A DNA stretch of 49,498 bases from Terriglobales bacterium (GTDB lineage Bacteria; Acidobacteriota; Terriglobia; Terriglobales; Acidobacteriaceae): the NCBI GenBank assembly GCA_015655195.1, contig JAATFM010000112.1, positions 1 through 49,498 of the forward strand, given 5' to 3'. The position numbers were made by a program, and so were the translations under genes. Of this stretch, positions 16,596-25,105 are shown one piece after another. The notes under the pieces are model-generated. The model was not told the DNA's origin. It saw only the letters and a program-made list of their open reading frames with translations, and did not search any database. Within the stretch, counting starts at the first letter, position 1. The number at the start of each line of letters is the position of its first letter.

Positions 16596-18587
16596 ATGGA
16601 CTTTCAGCTTGTCACCCAATACAGCCCACGCGGAGACCAGCCGAGAGCCATTGACGAGTTGGTCAGCGGCCTCGCCGCCGGGGAGCAGCATCAGGTTCTG
16701 CTCGGCGTTACCGGCTCCGGCAAGACCTTCACCATGGCAAAGGTCATCGAGCAGTCGAACCGACCGGCGCTGATCCTGGCGCACAACAAGACACTGGCCG
16801 CGCAGCTCTACCACGAGTTCAAGCAGTTCTTCCCCGGCAACGCGGTCGAATACTTTGTCAGCTACTACGACTACTACCAGCCCGAAGCCTACATTCCCGC
16901 CGGCGACCTCTATATCGAGAAGGAAGCCACGATCAACGAAGAACTCGACAAGCTGCGCCTCTCGGCCACGCGCTCGCTCTTCGAGCGCCATGACACGATC
17001 ATTGTCAGCTCGGTGAGCTGCATCTACGGCCTCGGCTCGCCCGATGCCTATTTTGGAATGCTGCTGCTGCTCGAAAAGGGCCAGAAGATCAGCCGCAAAG
17101 ACATCACGCGCCGCCTGGTCGAAATTCTCTACGAGCGCAACGACATGGACTTCCGGCGCGGAACATTCCGCGTTCGCGGCGACGTGATCGAAGTCTTCCC
17201 TACTTACGACGAGCTGGCCTATCGCATAGAGCTTTTCGGGGACGAGATCGAATCGCTCTCGCAGATCGATCCGCTCTTCGGCACAGTAAAGCAACGCTAC
17301 TCGCGGCTGCCCATCTATCCCAAAAGCCATTACGTCATCCGTCCCGAGCGCAAGGCGGAAGCAATTGACTCCATCCTCTCCGAGCTGAACGAGTGGGTTC
17401 CGCAGCTTGAAGCGCAGGGGCGCATGGTGGAAGCGCAGCGCGTGAACCAGCGCACGCGCTTCGATCTCGAAATGATTAAGTCCATGGGTTACTGCCACGG
17501 CATCGAGAACTACTCGCGTCATTTTTCCGGCCGCCTGCCCGGTGAAGCGCCGCCCACTCTGCTCGATTATTTTCCCCGCGATTTCATCCTCTTCGTAGAC
17601 GAGAGCCACGCCACGATTCCGCAGGTGCATGGAATGTGGCACGGCGACCGAAGCCGGAAACAAAATCTAGTGGACTACGGCTTCCGCCTTCCCTCCGCCG
17701 TAGACAATCGTCCGTTGAAGTTCGAGGAGTTCGAGAACCGCATCCATCAGACGATCTATGTCTCCGCCACGCCGGGACCATTCGAGCTGACGCGCGCCGC
17801 CGGCGTAGTAATCGAGCAGGTAATCCGGCCCACGGGGCTGATTGACCCCGAAGTCGAGATTCGTCCCGTCAAAGGTCAGATCGACGACCTGCTAGCCGAG
17901 ATTCGCGACCGCGCCAAACGCAACGAGCGTGTACTGGTAACGACTCTGACCAAGCGCATGTCCGAAGACCTGGCCGGCTATTACACCGAAGTCGGCGTGC
18001 GCTGCCGCTACATGCACTCGGAGATTGAAACACTGGAGCGGGTAAAGCTTCTGGCCGGGCTGCGAAAGGGCGAGTACGACGTGCTGATCGGCATCAACCT
18101 GCTGCGCGAAGGGTTAGACCTGCCGGAAGTCTCGCTGGTGGCAATTCTCGACGCGGACAAGGAGGGCTTCCTGCGCTCCGCCGGCTCGTTAATCCAGACC
18201 ATGGGGCGCGCGGCGCGGCATGTGGAGGGCAGAGCGATCCTCTATGCAGACAGGATGACGGACTCGATGCGGCGCGCTATCGACGAAACCGGGCGGCGGC
18301 GCACGGTTCAGCGCGCCTACAACGAGGAGCACGGCATCACGCCGCGGTCCGTCATCAGCTCCATCGACATGGGCCTCGCGCAGATTCTCAAATCCGAGTA
18401 CGGCGACATTCTGGAAGAAGAATCCGCGGGAATGCCCTCCTTCCAGTCGCAGGAAGAGGTTGATGCTTATATTTCGAAGCTGGAAACCGAGATGCGCGAG
18501 GCAGCAAAGAAGTTCGAGTTTGAGAAGGCCGCCAAACTGCGTGACTCCATTAAAGATCTGAAAGAAAAGGAGTTCCTCTTTGGATGA
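16596..18587 (+). CDS. uvrB: UvrABC excision repair helicase subunit B
   Basis: A 663-residue UvrB, the damage-verifying helicase-like subunit that UvrA loads and UvrC then uses for incision. Residues 37-44 (GVTGSGKT) form the Walker A. The beta-hairpin [20 protein letters not shown] clamps DNA. The DEAD-like motif is [13 protein letters not shown], and later helicase motifs include [10 protein letters not shown] and [21 protein letters not shown]. The C-terminal UVR helical pair ([19 protein letters not shown]) binds UvrC. Length and motifs are typical. Together with uvrC in this window, two of three uvrABC components are present; uvrA is absent. The start follows TATAAT by 8 nt. Confidence 0.98.
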   Translation: MDFQLVTQYSPRGDQPRAIDELVSGLAAGEQHQVLLGVTGSGKTFTMAKVIEQSNRPALILAHNKTLAAQLYHEFKQFFPGNAVEYFVSYYDYYQPEAYIPAGDLYIEKEATINEELDKLRLSATRSLFERHDTIIVSSVSCIYGLGSPDAYFGMLLLLEKGQKISRKDITRRLVEILYERNDMDFRRGTFRVRGDVIEVFPTYDELAYRIELFGDEIESLSQIDPLFGTVKQRYSRLPIYPKSHYVIRPERKAEAIDSILSELNEWVPQLEAQGRMVEAQRVNQRTRFDLEMIKSMGYCHGIENYSRHFSGRLPGEAPPTLLDYFPRDFILFVDESHATIPQVHGMWHGDRSRKQNLVDYGFRLPSAVDNRPLKFEEFENRIHQTIYVSATPGPFELTRAAGVVIEQVIRPTGLIDPEVEIRPVKGQIDDLLAEIRDRAKRNERVLVTTLTKRMSEDLAGYYTEVGVRCRYMHSEIETLERVKLLAGLRKGEYDVLIGINLLREGLDLPEVSLVAILDADKEGFLRSAGSLIQTMGRAARHVEGRAILYADRMTDSMRRAIDETGRRRTVQRAYNEEHGITPRSVISSIDMGLAQILKSEYGDILEEESAGMPSFQSQEEVDAYISKLETEMREAAKKFEFEKAAKLRDSIKDLKEKEFLFG

Positions 18588-18638
18588 GACGGCGCTCGGG
18601 TTGCGCAAAACGTCCCATTTTGGCACTAAAATTCTTTC

Positions 18639-18667
18639 TTGACATACCCGCTATAAAGCGATTTATC
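18639..18667 (+). promoter_or_regulatory. Putative sigma70-type promoter of the receiver-like gene
   Basis: TTGACA at 18639-18644 matches the -35 consensus exactly. TTTATC at 18662-18667 is a possible -10 at 17-bp spacing. The predicted leader of about 60 nt before the TTG at 18735 contains GGGC and GCCC arms of a small hairpin. I see no known riboswitch. Confidence 0.5.
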
Positions 18668-18734
18668 GTGTTTGTGACCGGGCAACCCCCCGCCCAGTCA
18701 ATAGCATCCGATTGCTAGTAGTGGGGATTGTGTA

Positions 18735-19154
18735 TTGAACCCGGTTACTAAGTCCTGGCCTCTTGCCACTCGAACTCCTACGATTCTGCTGGTGGATGAC
18801 GATCCGTTCCATTCCCAGGTTCGCACGGCGGCGCTCCAATCCGTTTATCCCCGCGTGGTTCGCGCAGCCGGTGCGGCAGAGGCATTGATTCTGGCCGATG
18901 CGCCGGAGTTTGCCCGCGATCTGGCGCTAGTCATCGTGGGACTCAATATGCCCGGGCTCTCCGGACCGGCCTTTGTGGCCGAGTTGGCCAATCGCATCGT
19001 CGATGTGCCGGTTCTGGTGCTTTGTCGGCAGGGCGAGTGCGGTCACGATTATTCGGAAGAAAACGTTCATCTTTTGCCGGCAGCCTCCACCATCAACGAA
19101 ATGCTTTATACGGTGCGCGGCATTCTGGCCGCGCCTGTGCGCCAGATTGCCTGA
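18735..19154 (+). CDS. Degenerate receiver-domain protein (pseudo-receiver)
   Basis: A 139-residue single-domain protein with the fold of a response-regulator receiver. The acidic pocket is kept (ILLVDDDPFHS, D21-D23), and the alpha-beta pattern continues through LNMPGLSGPAF. The phosphoacceptor Asp that should precede LNMPGLSG is Gly (G69). The switch Thr/Ser of the fourth strand is Cys (C97 in VLVLCRQGE), and the conserved Lys before Pro is Leu (L114). It therefore probably cannot be phosphorylated conventionally and may bind a partner or small molecule. The start is TTG at 18735; GGGGAT a few bases upstream is a weak ribosome-binding site. It lies between uvrB and ccmF with no output domain or kinase nearby. 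The partner is unknown. Confidence 0.75.
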   Translation: MNPVTKSWPLATRTPTILLVDDDPFHSQVRTAALQSVYPRVVRAAGAAEALILADAPEFARDLALVIVGLNMPGLSGPAFVAELANRIVDVPVLVLCRQGECGHDYSEENVHLLPAASTINEMLYTVRGILAAPVRQIA

Positions 19155-19315
19155 TCCTTTCTCCCTCTCGATCCATCGGCTGACGCAGCTTTCCGCTCCC
19201 CGTTCTACAATCTTCCTGTTCCCCGTATCCGCGCGGATGCACGTGTGAAATCGGCCGCGTGCCAGCCATCACACACTGCCCCGCGCCAATCTGCGAAAAT
19301 CGTTATGGAGATCCG

Positions 19316-21427
19316 ATGGCAACCTTTGGCAGCTTTGCCCTGATTGTCGCCCTGGCGCTGGCGGCTTATAACTTGCTTGCCGGCATCATCGCGTTGCGGT
19401 GGATTGCTACCGGCCAGCCGACACGAGTTTCCCCGGAACGGCTGGCAGATACGGCACGGCGCGCCGGAATAGCCTGCTTCTTTGCCGTTACCGGAGCGGC
19501 CTTCGCGCTGGTCTGGTCGGTCTTCCACAACGATTTTTCAATCGCGTACATCGTGGAGCACTCGAACCTCGCCCTGCCCGCGCCATACAAGTTTGCCGCG
19601 CTGTGGAGCGGCCAGGAGGGCTCGCTGCTCCTGTGGGCCTGGCTGCTGGCCACATTCGGTTTTGTGTTGCGTCTCACGCACAAGAACGACGTAAAGCTCT
19701 ACGCCTACGCCGGCACGATTCTCTCCGGGATTCAGCTCTTCTTTCTGCTGATCCTGAACTTCGCTGCGCCACCGTTCTCGCTGCTCCCCGGCTACGTACC
19801 GGGCGTCACGCCGCTTCCCGCGGATGGCAACGGACTCAATCCCCTGCTTCAATACCCGGAGATGGTGATTCATCCGCCGATGCTCTATCTAGGCTATGTG
19901 GGCTTCTCCGTGCCATTCGCCTTCGCGCTCGGCGCGCTGATGATGCGCTACCCCGGCGAGAAGTGGATTCGCATCACCCGCATCTGGACGATGGTGACGT
20001 GGACCTTCCTGACCTGCGGCATCTTTCTGGGAATGCACTGGGCCTACGCGGTTCTGGGATGGGGCGGCTACTGGGGCTGGGACCCGGTCGAAAATGCCAG
20101 CTTCATGCCGTGGCTGGCCGCAACGGCCTTTCTGCATTCGGTAATGATGCAGGAGAAGCGCGGCATGATGAAGAGCTGGAATGTCTGGCTCATTTTCATC
20201 ACCTTTCTGCTCACGCTGATTGGCACGCTGCTAACCCGCGCCGGTCTGGTCAGCAGTGTTCACGCATTCGCGCAGTCGTCCATCGGCACGTGGTTCTACG
20301 TCTTCCTCGGCGTGGTGCTCGCGGTCTGCCTCTTCACATACATCCTCCAGCGCGATCACCTCAAGAGCGACCATCATATTGAGTCGCTGGTGAGTCGCGA
20401 GTCGAGCTTTCTCTTCAACAATCTGGTGCTGCTGCTGGCCTGCTTCGTGATTCTGCTGGGAACCTTTTTCCCCATCCTGAGCGAATACGTGCAGGAGCAC
20501 AAAGTCACAATCGGCGCGCCATATTACAACGCAGTTGCGATACCGATCGGTCTCTTTCTGCTCTTCCTCACCGGCGTGGGTCCGCTGCTTCCTTGGCGAG
20601 CCGCATCGCTACGCGCCATCAAGCGCAACTTCGTAGTCCCGGCGATTGCGCTATGGGCCACTGTCATTGTGGCGCTCATTGCCGGCGTGCGGCCGTGGCG
20701 CGACGGGCAGTTCGAAACAGGAACCTTCTACTCGCTCGTGGCCTTTGCGCTTGCCGCAGCGGTGCTGGCCGCAATCTTCTCGGAGTTTCTGCGCGGCGCA
20801 GGAGTGATAGCGAAGCAGACCGGCAAGAATCTCTTCGCCTCGCTCGTGCTGCTCACACGCCGCAACACGCGCCGCTATGGCGGCTACCTGATTCACATAG
20901 GGCTGGTGGTATCGATCATCGGCTTTGCCGGCACGGCCTTCAACCAGAGCAGCGAACAAGAGATGTCGCTGCACTCGAAGATCCTGATCGGGCCGTATGA
21001 ACTGAATTGCGAAGGCTTCTCGCAGGACTCGAACGCCAACTACGATTCCGAGTTCGCGATTCTCAATGTGACATCCAACGGCAAGCCGGTGCGAACGCTG
21101 ACCAGTTCAGGATTCGTAAATTTGCAGATGACGCCTGAGCGGCGCGTCTATCAGGCCAGCCGCCAGCCGCAGACGATGGTGGCAATTCACTCCGTGCCCG
21201 AATGGGATCTGTATGTGGTATACGAGGGCATAAATCCCGATACCAGCCAGCCGATTATCAAGGCTTTCCTGAATCCGCTCGTGGGATGGATCTGGATTGG
21301 CTGGGTGGTTATGGTGCTTGGCTCCATCGTGGCGCTCTTTCCCTCGCTGAACCCTTCCACCGCGACTCTGCGCGTGCCGGCAGCATCCGCTGCCACGCCT
21401 GCGGCTGCGTTGAAAGGCGGCGACTGA
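19316..21427 (+). CDS. ccmF: Cytochrome c heme lyase subunit CcmF
   Basis: A 703-residue inner-membrane protein with many transmembrane segments. It attaches heme to apocytochrome c in System I maturation, receiving heme from CcmE. The periplasmic WWD heme-handling motif is GWGGYWGWDPVENASF near residues 246-262, with FMPWLAATAFLHS after it. Conserved segments include SGQEGSLLLWAWLLA and FLTCGIFLGMHWAYAVLGW. C-terminal periplasmic domain and a final transmembrane helix (WIWIGWVVMVLGSIVAL) follow. The start at 19316 has GGAG 5 nt upstream; earlier in-frame codons are unlikely. It overlaps ccmH by 1 nt (TGATG), so translation is coupled. ccmE and other ccm genes are not in the window. Confidence 0.95.
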   Translation: MATFGSFALIVALALAAYNLLAGIIALRWIATGQPTRVSPERLADTARRAGIACFFAVTGAAFALVWSVFHNDFSIAYIVEHSNLALPAPYKFAALWSGQEGSLLLWAWLLATFGFVLRLTHKNDVKLYAYAGTILSGIQLFFLLILNFAAPPFSLLPGYVPGVTPLPADGNGLNPLLQYPEMVIHPPMLYLGYVGFSVPFAFALGALMMRYPGEKWIRITRIWTMVTWTFLTCGIFLGMHWAYAVLGWGGYWGWDPVENASFMPWLAATAFLHSVMMQEKRGMMKSWNVWLIFITFLLTLIGTLLTRAGLVSSVHAFAQSSIGTWFYVFLGVVLAVCLFTYILQRDHLKSDHHIESLVSRESSFLFNNLVLLLACFVILLGTFFPILSEYVQEHKVTIGAPYYNAVAIPIGLFLLFLTGVGPLLPWRAASLRAIKRNFVVPAIALWATVIVALIAGVRPWRDGQFETGTFYSLVAFALAAAVLAAIFSEFLRGAGVIAKQTGKNLFASLVLLTRRNTRRYGGYLIHIGLVVSIIGFAGTAFNQSSEQEMSLHSKILIGPYELNCEGFSQDSNANYDSEFAILNVTSNGKPVRTLTSSGFVNLQMTPERRVYQASRQPQTMVAIHSVPEWDLYVVYEGINPDTSQPIIKAFLNPLVGWIWIGWVVMVLGSIVALFPSLNPSTATLRVPAASAATPAAALKGGD

Positions 21428-21942
21428 TGCGGCTCGCCTTTAGGAACTGGACAGGCTGGATAAAAGCCGCTCAGGCGCTGGCGTTAGGAGTGGCAATCTG
21501 CTTCACGCTCGGTGCAACAGACGCAGGGTCACGTTTCAATGACTTAGGCCACCGAATGGTCTGTCCCTGCGGCTGCGCGCAGTTGCTCGGCGAGTGCAAT
21601 CATGTTGGCTGTCCTGACTCCGACCACATGCGAAGCGAGCTTGCGGGCTTCATCCGCGACGGCAAGGCCGACAAGACGATTCTCGCGTCGTTCTCGGCCG
21701 AATACGGGCCTACCGTGCTGGCCGCGCCCACGACGAAGGGCTTCGATCTCGTCGCATGGATTGCGCCGATTGCGGTCTTTCTTGCCGCGGTCTTTGGAAC
21801 GATTCTCGTTGCGCGCCACTGGGCCGCAACGAAGTCGCAGCTTGCGGGACAAGATGCGGCTGGGGCCGCACCGGAGTCGCCGGAAATGCTCGCGTTGCGC
21901 GAAAAGATTCGCCGGGAGACCGGCGCCGATGGAGGGTTTTGA
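21427..21942 (+). CDS. ccmH: Cytochrome c maturation protein CcmH/CycL
   Basis: A 171-residue membrane-anchored CcmH. It has an N-terminal signal or anchor (AQALALGVAICFTLGA), a Cys-rich thiol motif, a second hydrophobic segment (VAWIAPIAVFLAAVFGTILVA) and a charged cytoplasmic or periplasmic tail. CcmH normally reduces or holds the CxxCH of apocytochrome c through LRCxxC. Here the motif is MVCPCGCAQLLGECNHVGC, with closely packed cysteines (CPCGC) and two further Cys. The following DSDHMRSELAGFI matches the family helix. It is cotranscribed with ccmF through a 1-nt overlap. The unusual Cys pattern is the main oddity. Confidence 0.85.
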   Translation: MRLAFRNWTGWIKAAQALALGVAICFTLGATDAGSRFNDLGHRMVCPCGCAQLLGECNHVGCPDSDHMRSELAGFIRDGKADKTILASFSAEYGPTVLAAPTTKGFDLVAWIAPIAVFLAAVFGTILVARHWAATKSQLAGQDAAGAAPESPEMLALREKIRRETGADGGF

Positions 21943-21945
21943 ACC

Positions 21946-22224
21946 ATGACCTCGACCGCTGGATTGATTGCCGGGCTGCTTCTGCTCATCGGCGCCTTTG
22001 TTTACACCTTCTGGCCGGAAAACTCCTTTGCCGCGCAGAGGCAGAAGACGCAGCTAGACTACCTGCTGGAGCGCAAGGAGCAGCTTTACGAGAACCTGCG
22101 TGATCTGAACTTCGAGTTCCGCGCCGGCAAGTACCCGGAAGAGGATTATCAGGCGCAGCGCACGGCACTCGAAACCGAAACCGCGCAACTGCTGGCCGAG
22201 ATCGAGCACCTGCAGCACGCATGA
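21946..22224 (+). CDS. Small CcmI-like membrane protein
   Basis: A 92-residue protein with one N-terminal transmembrane helix (AGLIAGLLLLIGAFVYTFW). A coiled-coil or helical tail follows (LDYLLERKEQLYENLRDLNF, EFRAGKYPEEDYQAQRTALE). The helix-plus-'GKyxeeDYq..R..LE' pattern recurs in the N-terminal part of CcmI/CycH, an apocytochrome chaperone of the Ccm system. It lacks the TPR part of full CcmI. The start at 21946 has GGAGG about 10 nt upstream and follows ccmH by 3 nt. It probably acts with CcmF/CcmH in the membrane. Confidence 0.7.
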   Translation: MTSTAGLIAGLLLLIGAFVYTFWPENSFAAQRQKTQLDYLLERKEQLYENLRDLNFEFRAGKYPEEDYQAQRTALETETAQLLAEIEHLQHA

Positions 22225-22258
22225 TGCCGAGAACACTTTAAGGACTGAACGAGATAAG

Positions 22259-23548
22259 ATGAAACTTTCCCGCCTCTCATTTCTTGCCGCTGTAACGATT
22301 GCCCTTTTCGGCACACTCGCGCAGGCCGCCAGCGTTACCGGCACGGTAAACAACAAGACCACCGGCAAGCCCTCCGCCGGCGATGTGGTCGAGCTTGTCG
22401 ACGTGCAGGCCGGCATGAGCGCCGCAGCCAAAACAACGTCCGACACCAAGGGCCACTACTCTCTGAACGAACCCGGCGCTGGGCCGTATCTCATTCGCGT
22501 CACGCACCAGGGCGCAACATTCTTTATCGCGGCGGGCGGGCCGTCGGGCGACGTGTCGGTCTACGACGTGAAGGAGAAGGTGGAAGGCGTCTCGATCGAG
22601 GACCAGATCTTCGGCATGGAAACGCAAAACGGCCAGCTCATCGTCACCGAGCAGTTCGTCGTGCACAACACCAGCCAGCCACAGGTGACGGAGTTCAACG
22701 AGAAGCCGTTCGAGTTTGTGCTCCCTGCGGGCGCGGTGCTGGACGCGGCCGAAGCGACGCGGCCCAGCGGAATGCCGACAATGGCGATGCCCAAGCCGCT
22801 GACCGCGAAGAATCATTACACGTTCAATGTGCCGATTGACCCGGACATGAGCGAAAGCAAGATGACGATCTTTCAGGTCCAGTTTCACCTGCCGTATTCG
22901 GGATCGTACACCTTCAAGCCCACGCTGCTGATGCCGGTCGATAATTTCGTGGTACAGATGCCGAAGAGCATGAGCTTCTCGGCAGGCGGCGGCGCATCGT
23001 TTCAATCGCTTCAGCGCGACCCGGCATTCCAGATTTTCCTGCTCAAGAATGCGCTGCCCGGCAAGGCGCTTGAGTTCACGGTGAGCGGAACGGGCTCGGC
23101 TCCGCGCGACAGCCAGCAGCAAGGCGCAGACAGCGGCGCGCAGGGACAGCAAGGCGCGCAGAGTGCCGGAACTGGAAACACGCCCGGAGGCGGCATCGGC
23201 GAGCCGATCAACCAGCCAGACCCGCTGAGCAAATACAAGTGGTGGATTCTCGGCGGCGTTGTGCTGGGGCTTGCAGTCGTAGCGGCATTTCTGCTGCGGA
23301 AGCCCGCGGTGCCTCAGGGACAAACACAGTCCGCACAGGCACAGCCCGCGCCCGGTCAGCCTGCTGTTCCCTTTGCGCCTGCACCCGCCGCCGCAAGCGG
23401 CAATGCGGCGCTGCTCAATGCCCTCAAAGATGAGCTTTTCTCACTCGAAAGCCAGAAGCTTTCCGGCACCATCGATCTCGCCGAGTACGAGCAGCAGAAG
23501 GCCGCTCTCGAAACAGTGCTGAAGCGGGCGCTCCAGCGGAATTCGTAG
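22259..23548 (+). CDS. Carboxypeptidase-regulatory-domain membrane protein of the ccm cluster
   Basis: A 429-residue exported protein. A signal peptide (LSRLSFLAAVTIALFGTLAQA) is followed by a carboxypeptidase-regulatory-like domain (SVTGTVNNKTTGKPSAGDVV, GHYSLNEPGAGPYLIRV). A long beta-rich periplasmic part follows, with a Gln/Gly-rich linker and then a C-terminal transmembrane helix (WWILGGVVLGLAVVAAFLL). A short helical tail (LKDELFSLESQKLSGTIDLA, then EYEQQKAALETVLKRAL) resembles the tail of the preceding CcmI-like protein. It lies 34 bp after that gene and is probably cotranscribed. It may help deliver or hold apocytochromes or connect maturation to another envelope process; this is inference. 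AAGGA lies 14 nt upstream of the ATG. Confidence 0.7.
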   Translation: MKLSRLSFLAAVTIALFGTLAQAASVTGTVNNKTTGKPSAGDVVELVDVQAGMSAAAKTTSDTKGHYSLNEPGAGPYLIRVTHQGATFFIAAGGPSGDVSVYDVKEKVEGVSIEDQIFGMETQNGQLIVTEQFVVHNTSQPQVTEFNEKPFEFVLPAGAVLDAAEATRPSGMPTMAMPKPLTAKNHYTFNVPIDPDMSESKMTIFQVQFHLPYSGSYTFKPTLLMPVDNFVVQMPKSMSFSAGGGASFQSLQRDPAFQIFLLKNALPGKALEFTVSGTGSAPRDSQQQGADSGAQGQQGAQSAGTGNTPGGGIGEPINQPDPLSKYKWWILGGVVLGLAVVAAFLLRKPAVPQGQTQSAQAQPAPGQPAVPFAPAPAAASGNAALLNALKDELFSLESQKLSGTIDLAEYEQQKAALETVLKRALQRNS

Positions 23549-23575
23549 CCCGAATTCGTTATTACACTCCCGTGC

Positions 23576-23611
23576 CCCACCCTTGCGCCTTTTTTCTGGC
23601 GCAAGGGTGGG
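23576..23611. terminator. Palindromic repeat hairpin after the ccm cluster
   Basis: A perfect 14-bp stem (CCCACCCTTGCGCC with GGCGCAAGGGTGGG) and an 8-nt T-rich loop lies 27 bp after the preceding stop. It is a member of a dispersed family (compare 34759-34790 and the uvrC copy). The imperfect element CCACCCTCGCCG...CGGCTGAGGTGG follows at about 23633-23675. It probably ends the ccm transcript. Confidence 0.7.
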
Positions 23612-23733
23612 ATACTACAAACCCTCGGGTGCTCCACCCTCGCCGGGTCTTTGTTTTTTCGGCTGAGGTGGGAAACTTCATCCTTCCCTGCTCCGGTTGG
23701 TAAACTTAACCAAGACCAATCTCCGGAGCACTC

Positions 23734-25035
23734 GTGCACTCAGCAGTCGAAGAACGCATCATCCGTCCGGCGCGCAACATTCTCGGCAGCCTGCGCCTGC
23801 CCGGCGACAAGTCCATCAGCCATCGATACGGAATGCTGGCCGCATTCGCCGAAGGCACCTCGCGCTTTACGAATTTTTCGACCGGCGAGGACTGCGCCTC
23901 GACGCTGGCCTGCATGGAAGCGCTCGGCGCAAAGGTGAATCGCCTCGGCGGCGGAGCCATCGAAGTAACCGGCGTGGCCGGCGACGTGACTCCTTCGAGC
24001 GACCCGCTCGACTGCGGCAACTCGGGCTCCACGATGCGAATGATCTCCGGTCTGCTCGCGCCGCAGGAAGGCACGTTTACGCTCATCGGCGACGCTTCCC
24101 TTTCGCGCCGGCCGATGGAGCGGATTCGCAAGCCGCTCGCTGAGATGGGCGCAAAGCTCACGCTGACCGAAGGCCACGCGCCGCTGACAATCGAGGGCGC
24201 GGCGCTCAAGGCCATCGATTACACCACGCCGGTTCCAAGCGCGCAGGTCAAGAGCAGCATTCTGCTGGCTGGCTTGCAGACCACCGGAACGACGACGGTG
24301 CGCGAAGCCATTCGTACCCGCGACCACAGCGAGCTTGCGTTGCGGGCCTTTGGCGCGGAGGTGAAGCGCTCGGCGGATTGGGTTTCCATTACAGGTGCGC
24401 AGAAGCTGCACGCCATCGAGGGCGCGGTGCCGGGTGATATTTCCTCTGCCGCATTTTTCCTCTGCGCAGCAGCGCTCTTCCCCGGCTCCAGCCTCGTGCT
24501 GGAATCGTTGGGCCTGAACCCGACGCGAGCCACACTGCTCGACGTTCTGACCGCTCTCGGCGCGCACATTGCCGTACTGAACCTCGAAGAGAAAAATGCT
24601 GAGCTGGTAGGAACCGTACAGGTAACGGCTCCGCCGGATGGGCTGCGCTCGACGACAATCTCCGGTGGCCTTGCTGCGCAGTTGATTGACGAGCTTCCCG
24701 TTCTTGCGGCAATCGCGCCCTACACCAGCGGCGGCATTCGCATCCGCGATGCCAAAGAGCTGCGCGTAAAGGAGTCGGACCGTATCGCTCTCGTCGCCCG
24801 CAACCTGCGCGCGATGGGAGCCGAGGTCGAGGAGTTCGAGGACGGGCTTGATGTTCCGGGCGGGCAAACCCTCCACGGCGCGACGATCGATTCCGGCGGC
24901 GACCACCGCATAGCGATGGCGTTTTCCGTGGCGGCGCTGCGTGCCGAGGGTCAGACCCTGATCCAGGGCGCGGAGTCGGCTGCTGTCAGCTTTCCGGAGT
25001 TCTTCGATCTGCTCGACCTGGTGGCGGAACGATGA
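23734..25035 (+). CDS. aroA: 3-phosphoshikimate 1-carboxyvinyltransferase (EPSP synthase)
   Basis: A 433-residue EPSP synthase that joins shikimate-3-phosphate and phosphoenolpyruvate in the pathway to aromatic amino acids. It begins with SLRLPGDKSISHR, the active-site signature, and carries LDCGNSGSTMRM, PSAQVKSSILLAGL and a C-terminal SGGDHRIAMAFSVAAL. The motifs GDKS (24-27), SAQVK (169-173), RDHSE (196-200) and NPTR (262-265) are those I recall defining the class II EPSP synthases. G98 is Gly, so the substitution linked to high glyphosate tolerance in CP4 is absent. The start is GTG at 23734 with GGAG 5 nt upstream. No other aro gene is in the window. It lies 70 bp before the muramidase gene. 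Confidence 0.96.
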   Translation: MHSAVEERIIRPARNILGSLRLPGDKSISHRYGMLAAFAEGTSRFTNFSTGEDCASTLACMEALGAKVNRLGGGAIEVTGVAGDVTPSSDPLDCGNSGSTMRMISGLLAPQEGTFTLIGDASLSRRPMERIRKPLAEMGAKLTLTEGHAPLTIEGAALKAIDYTTPVPSAQVKSSILLAGLQTTGTTTVREAIRTRDHSELALRAFGAEVKRSADWVSITGAQKLHAIEGAVPGDISSAAFFLCAAALFPGSSLVLESLGLNPTRATLLDVLTALGAHIAVLNLEEKNAELVGTVQVTAPPDGLRSTTISGGLAAQLIDELPVLAAIAPYTSGGIRIRDAKELRVKESDRIALVARNLRAMGAEVEEFEDGLDVPGGQTLHGATIDSGGDHRIAMAFSVAALRAEGQTLIQGAESAAVSFPEFFDLLDLVAER

Positions 25036-25093
25036 GCGCCAGTTTTTAATTTGTCAGCATAAAGGCGGCACTGGAAGTCCGGCACGGACTCTG

Positions 25094-25099
25094 TATATT
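25094..25099 (+). promoter_or_regulatory. Putative -10 (TATATT) of the muramidase gene
   Basis: TATATT ends 6 nt before the ATG at 25106, and no Shine-Dalgarno lies between, so transcripts would start at about the ATG. The -35 region is weak (CTGGAA at 25071-25076, 17-bp spacing). This gives the muramidase/inhibitor pair its own promoter, separate from aroA. Confidence 0.5.
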
Positions 25100-25105
25100 G
25101 GTGTC

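Noticed and set aside
18668..18734. A riboswitch before the pseudo-receiver gene
   Set aside because: A short G/C hairpin is present, but no conserved GEMM, SAM, cobalamin or preQ1 core could be recognised.
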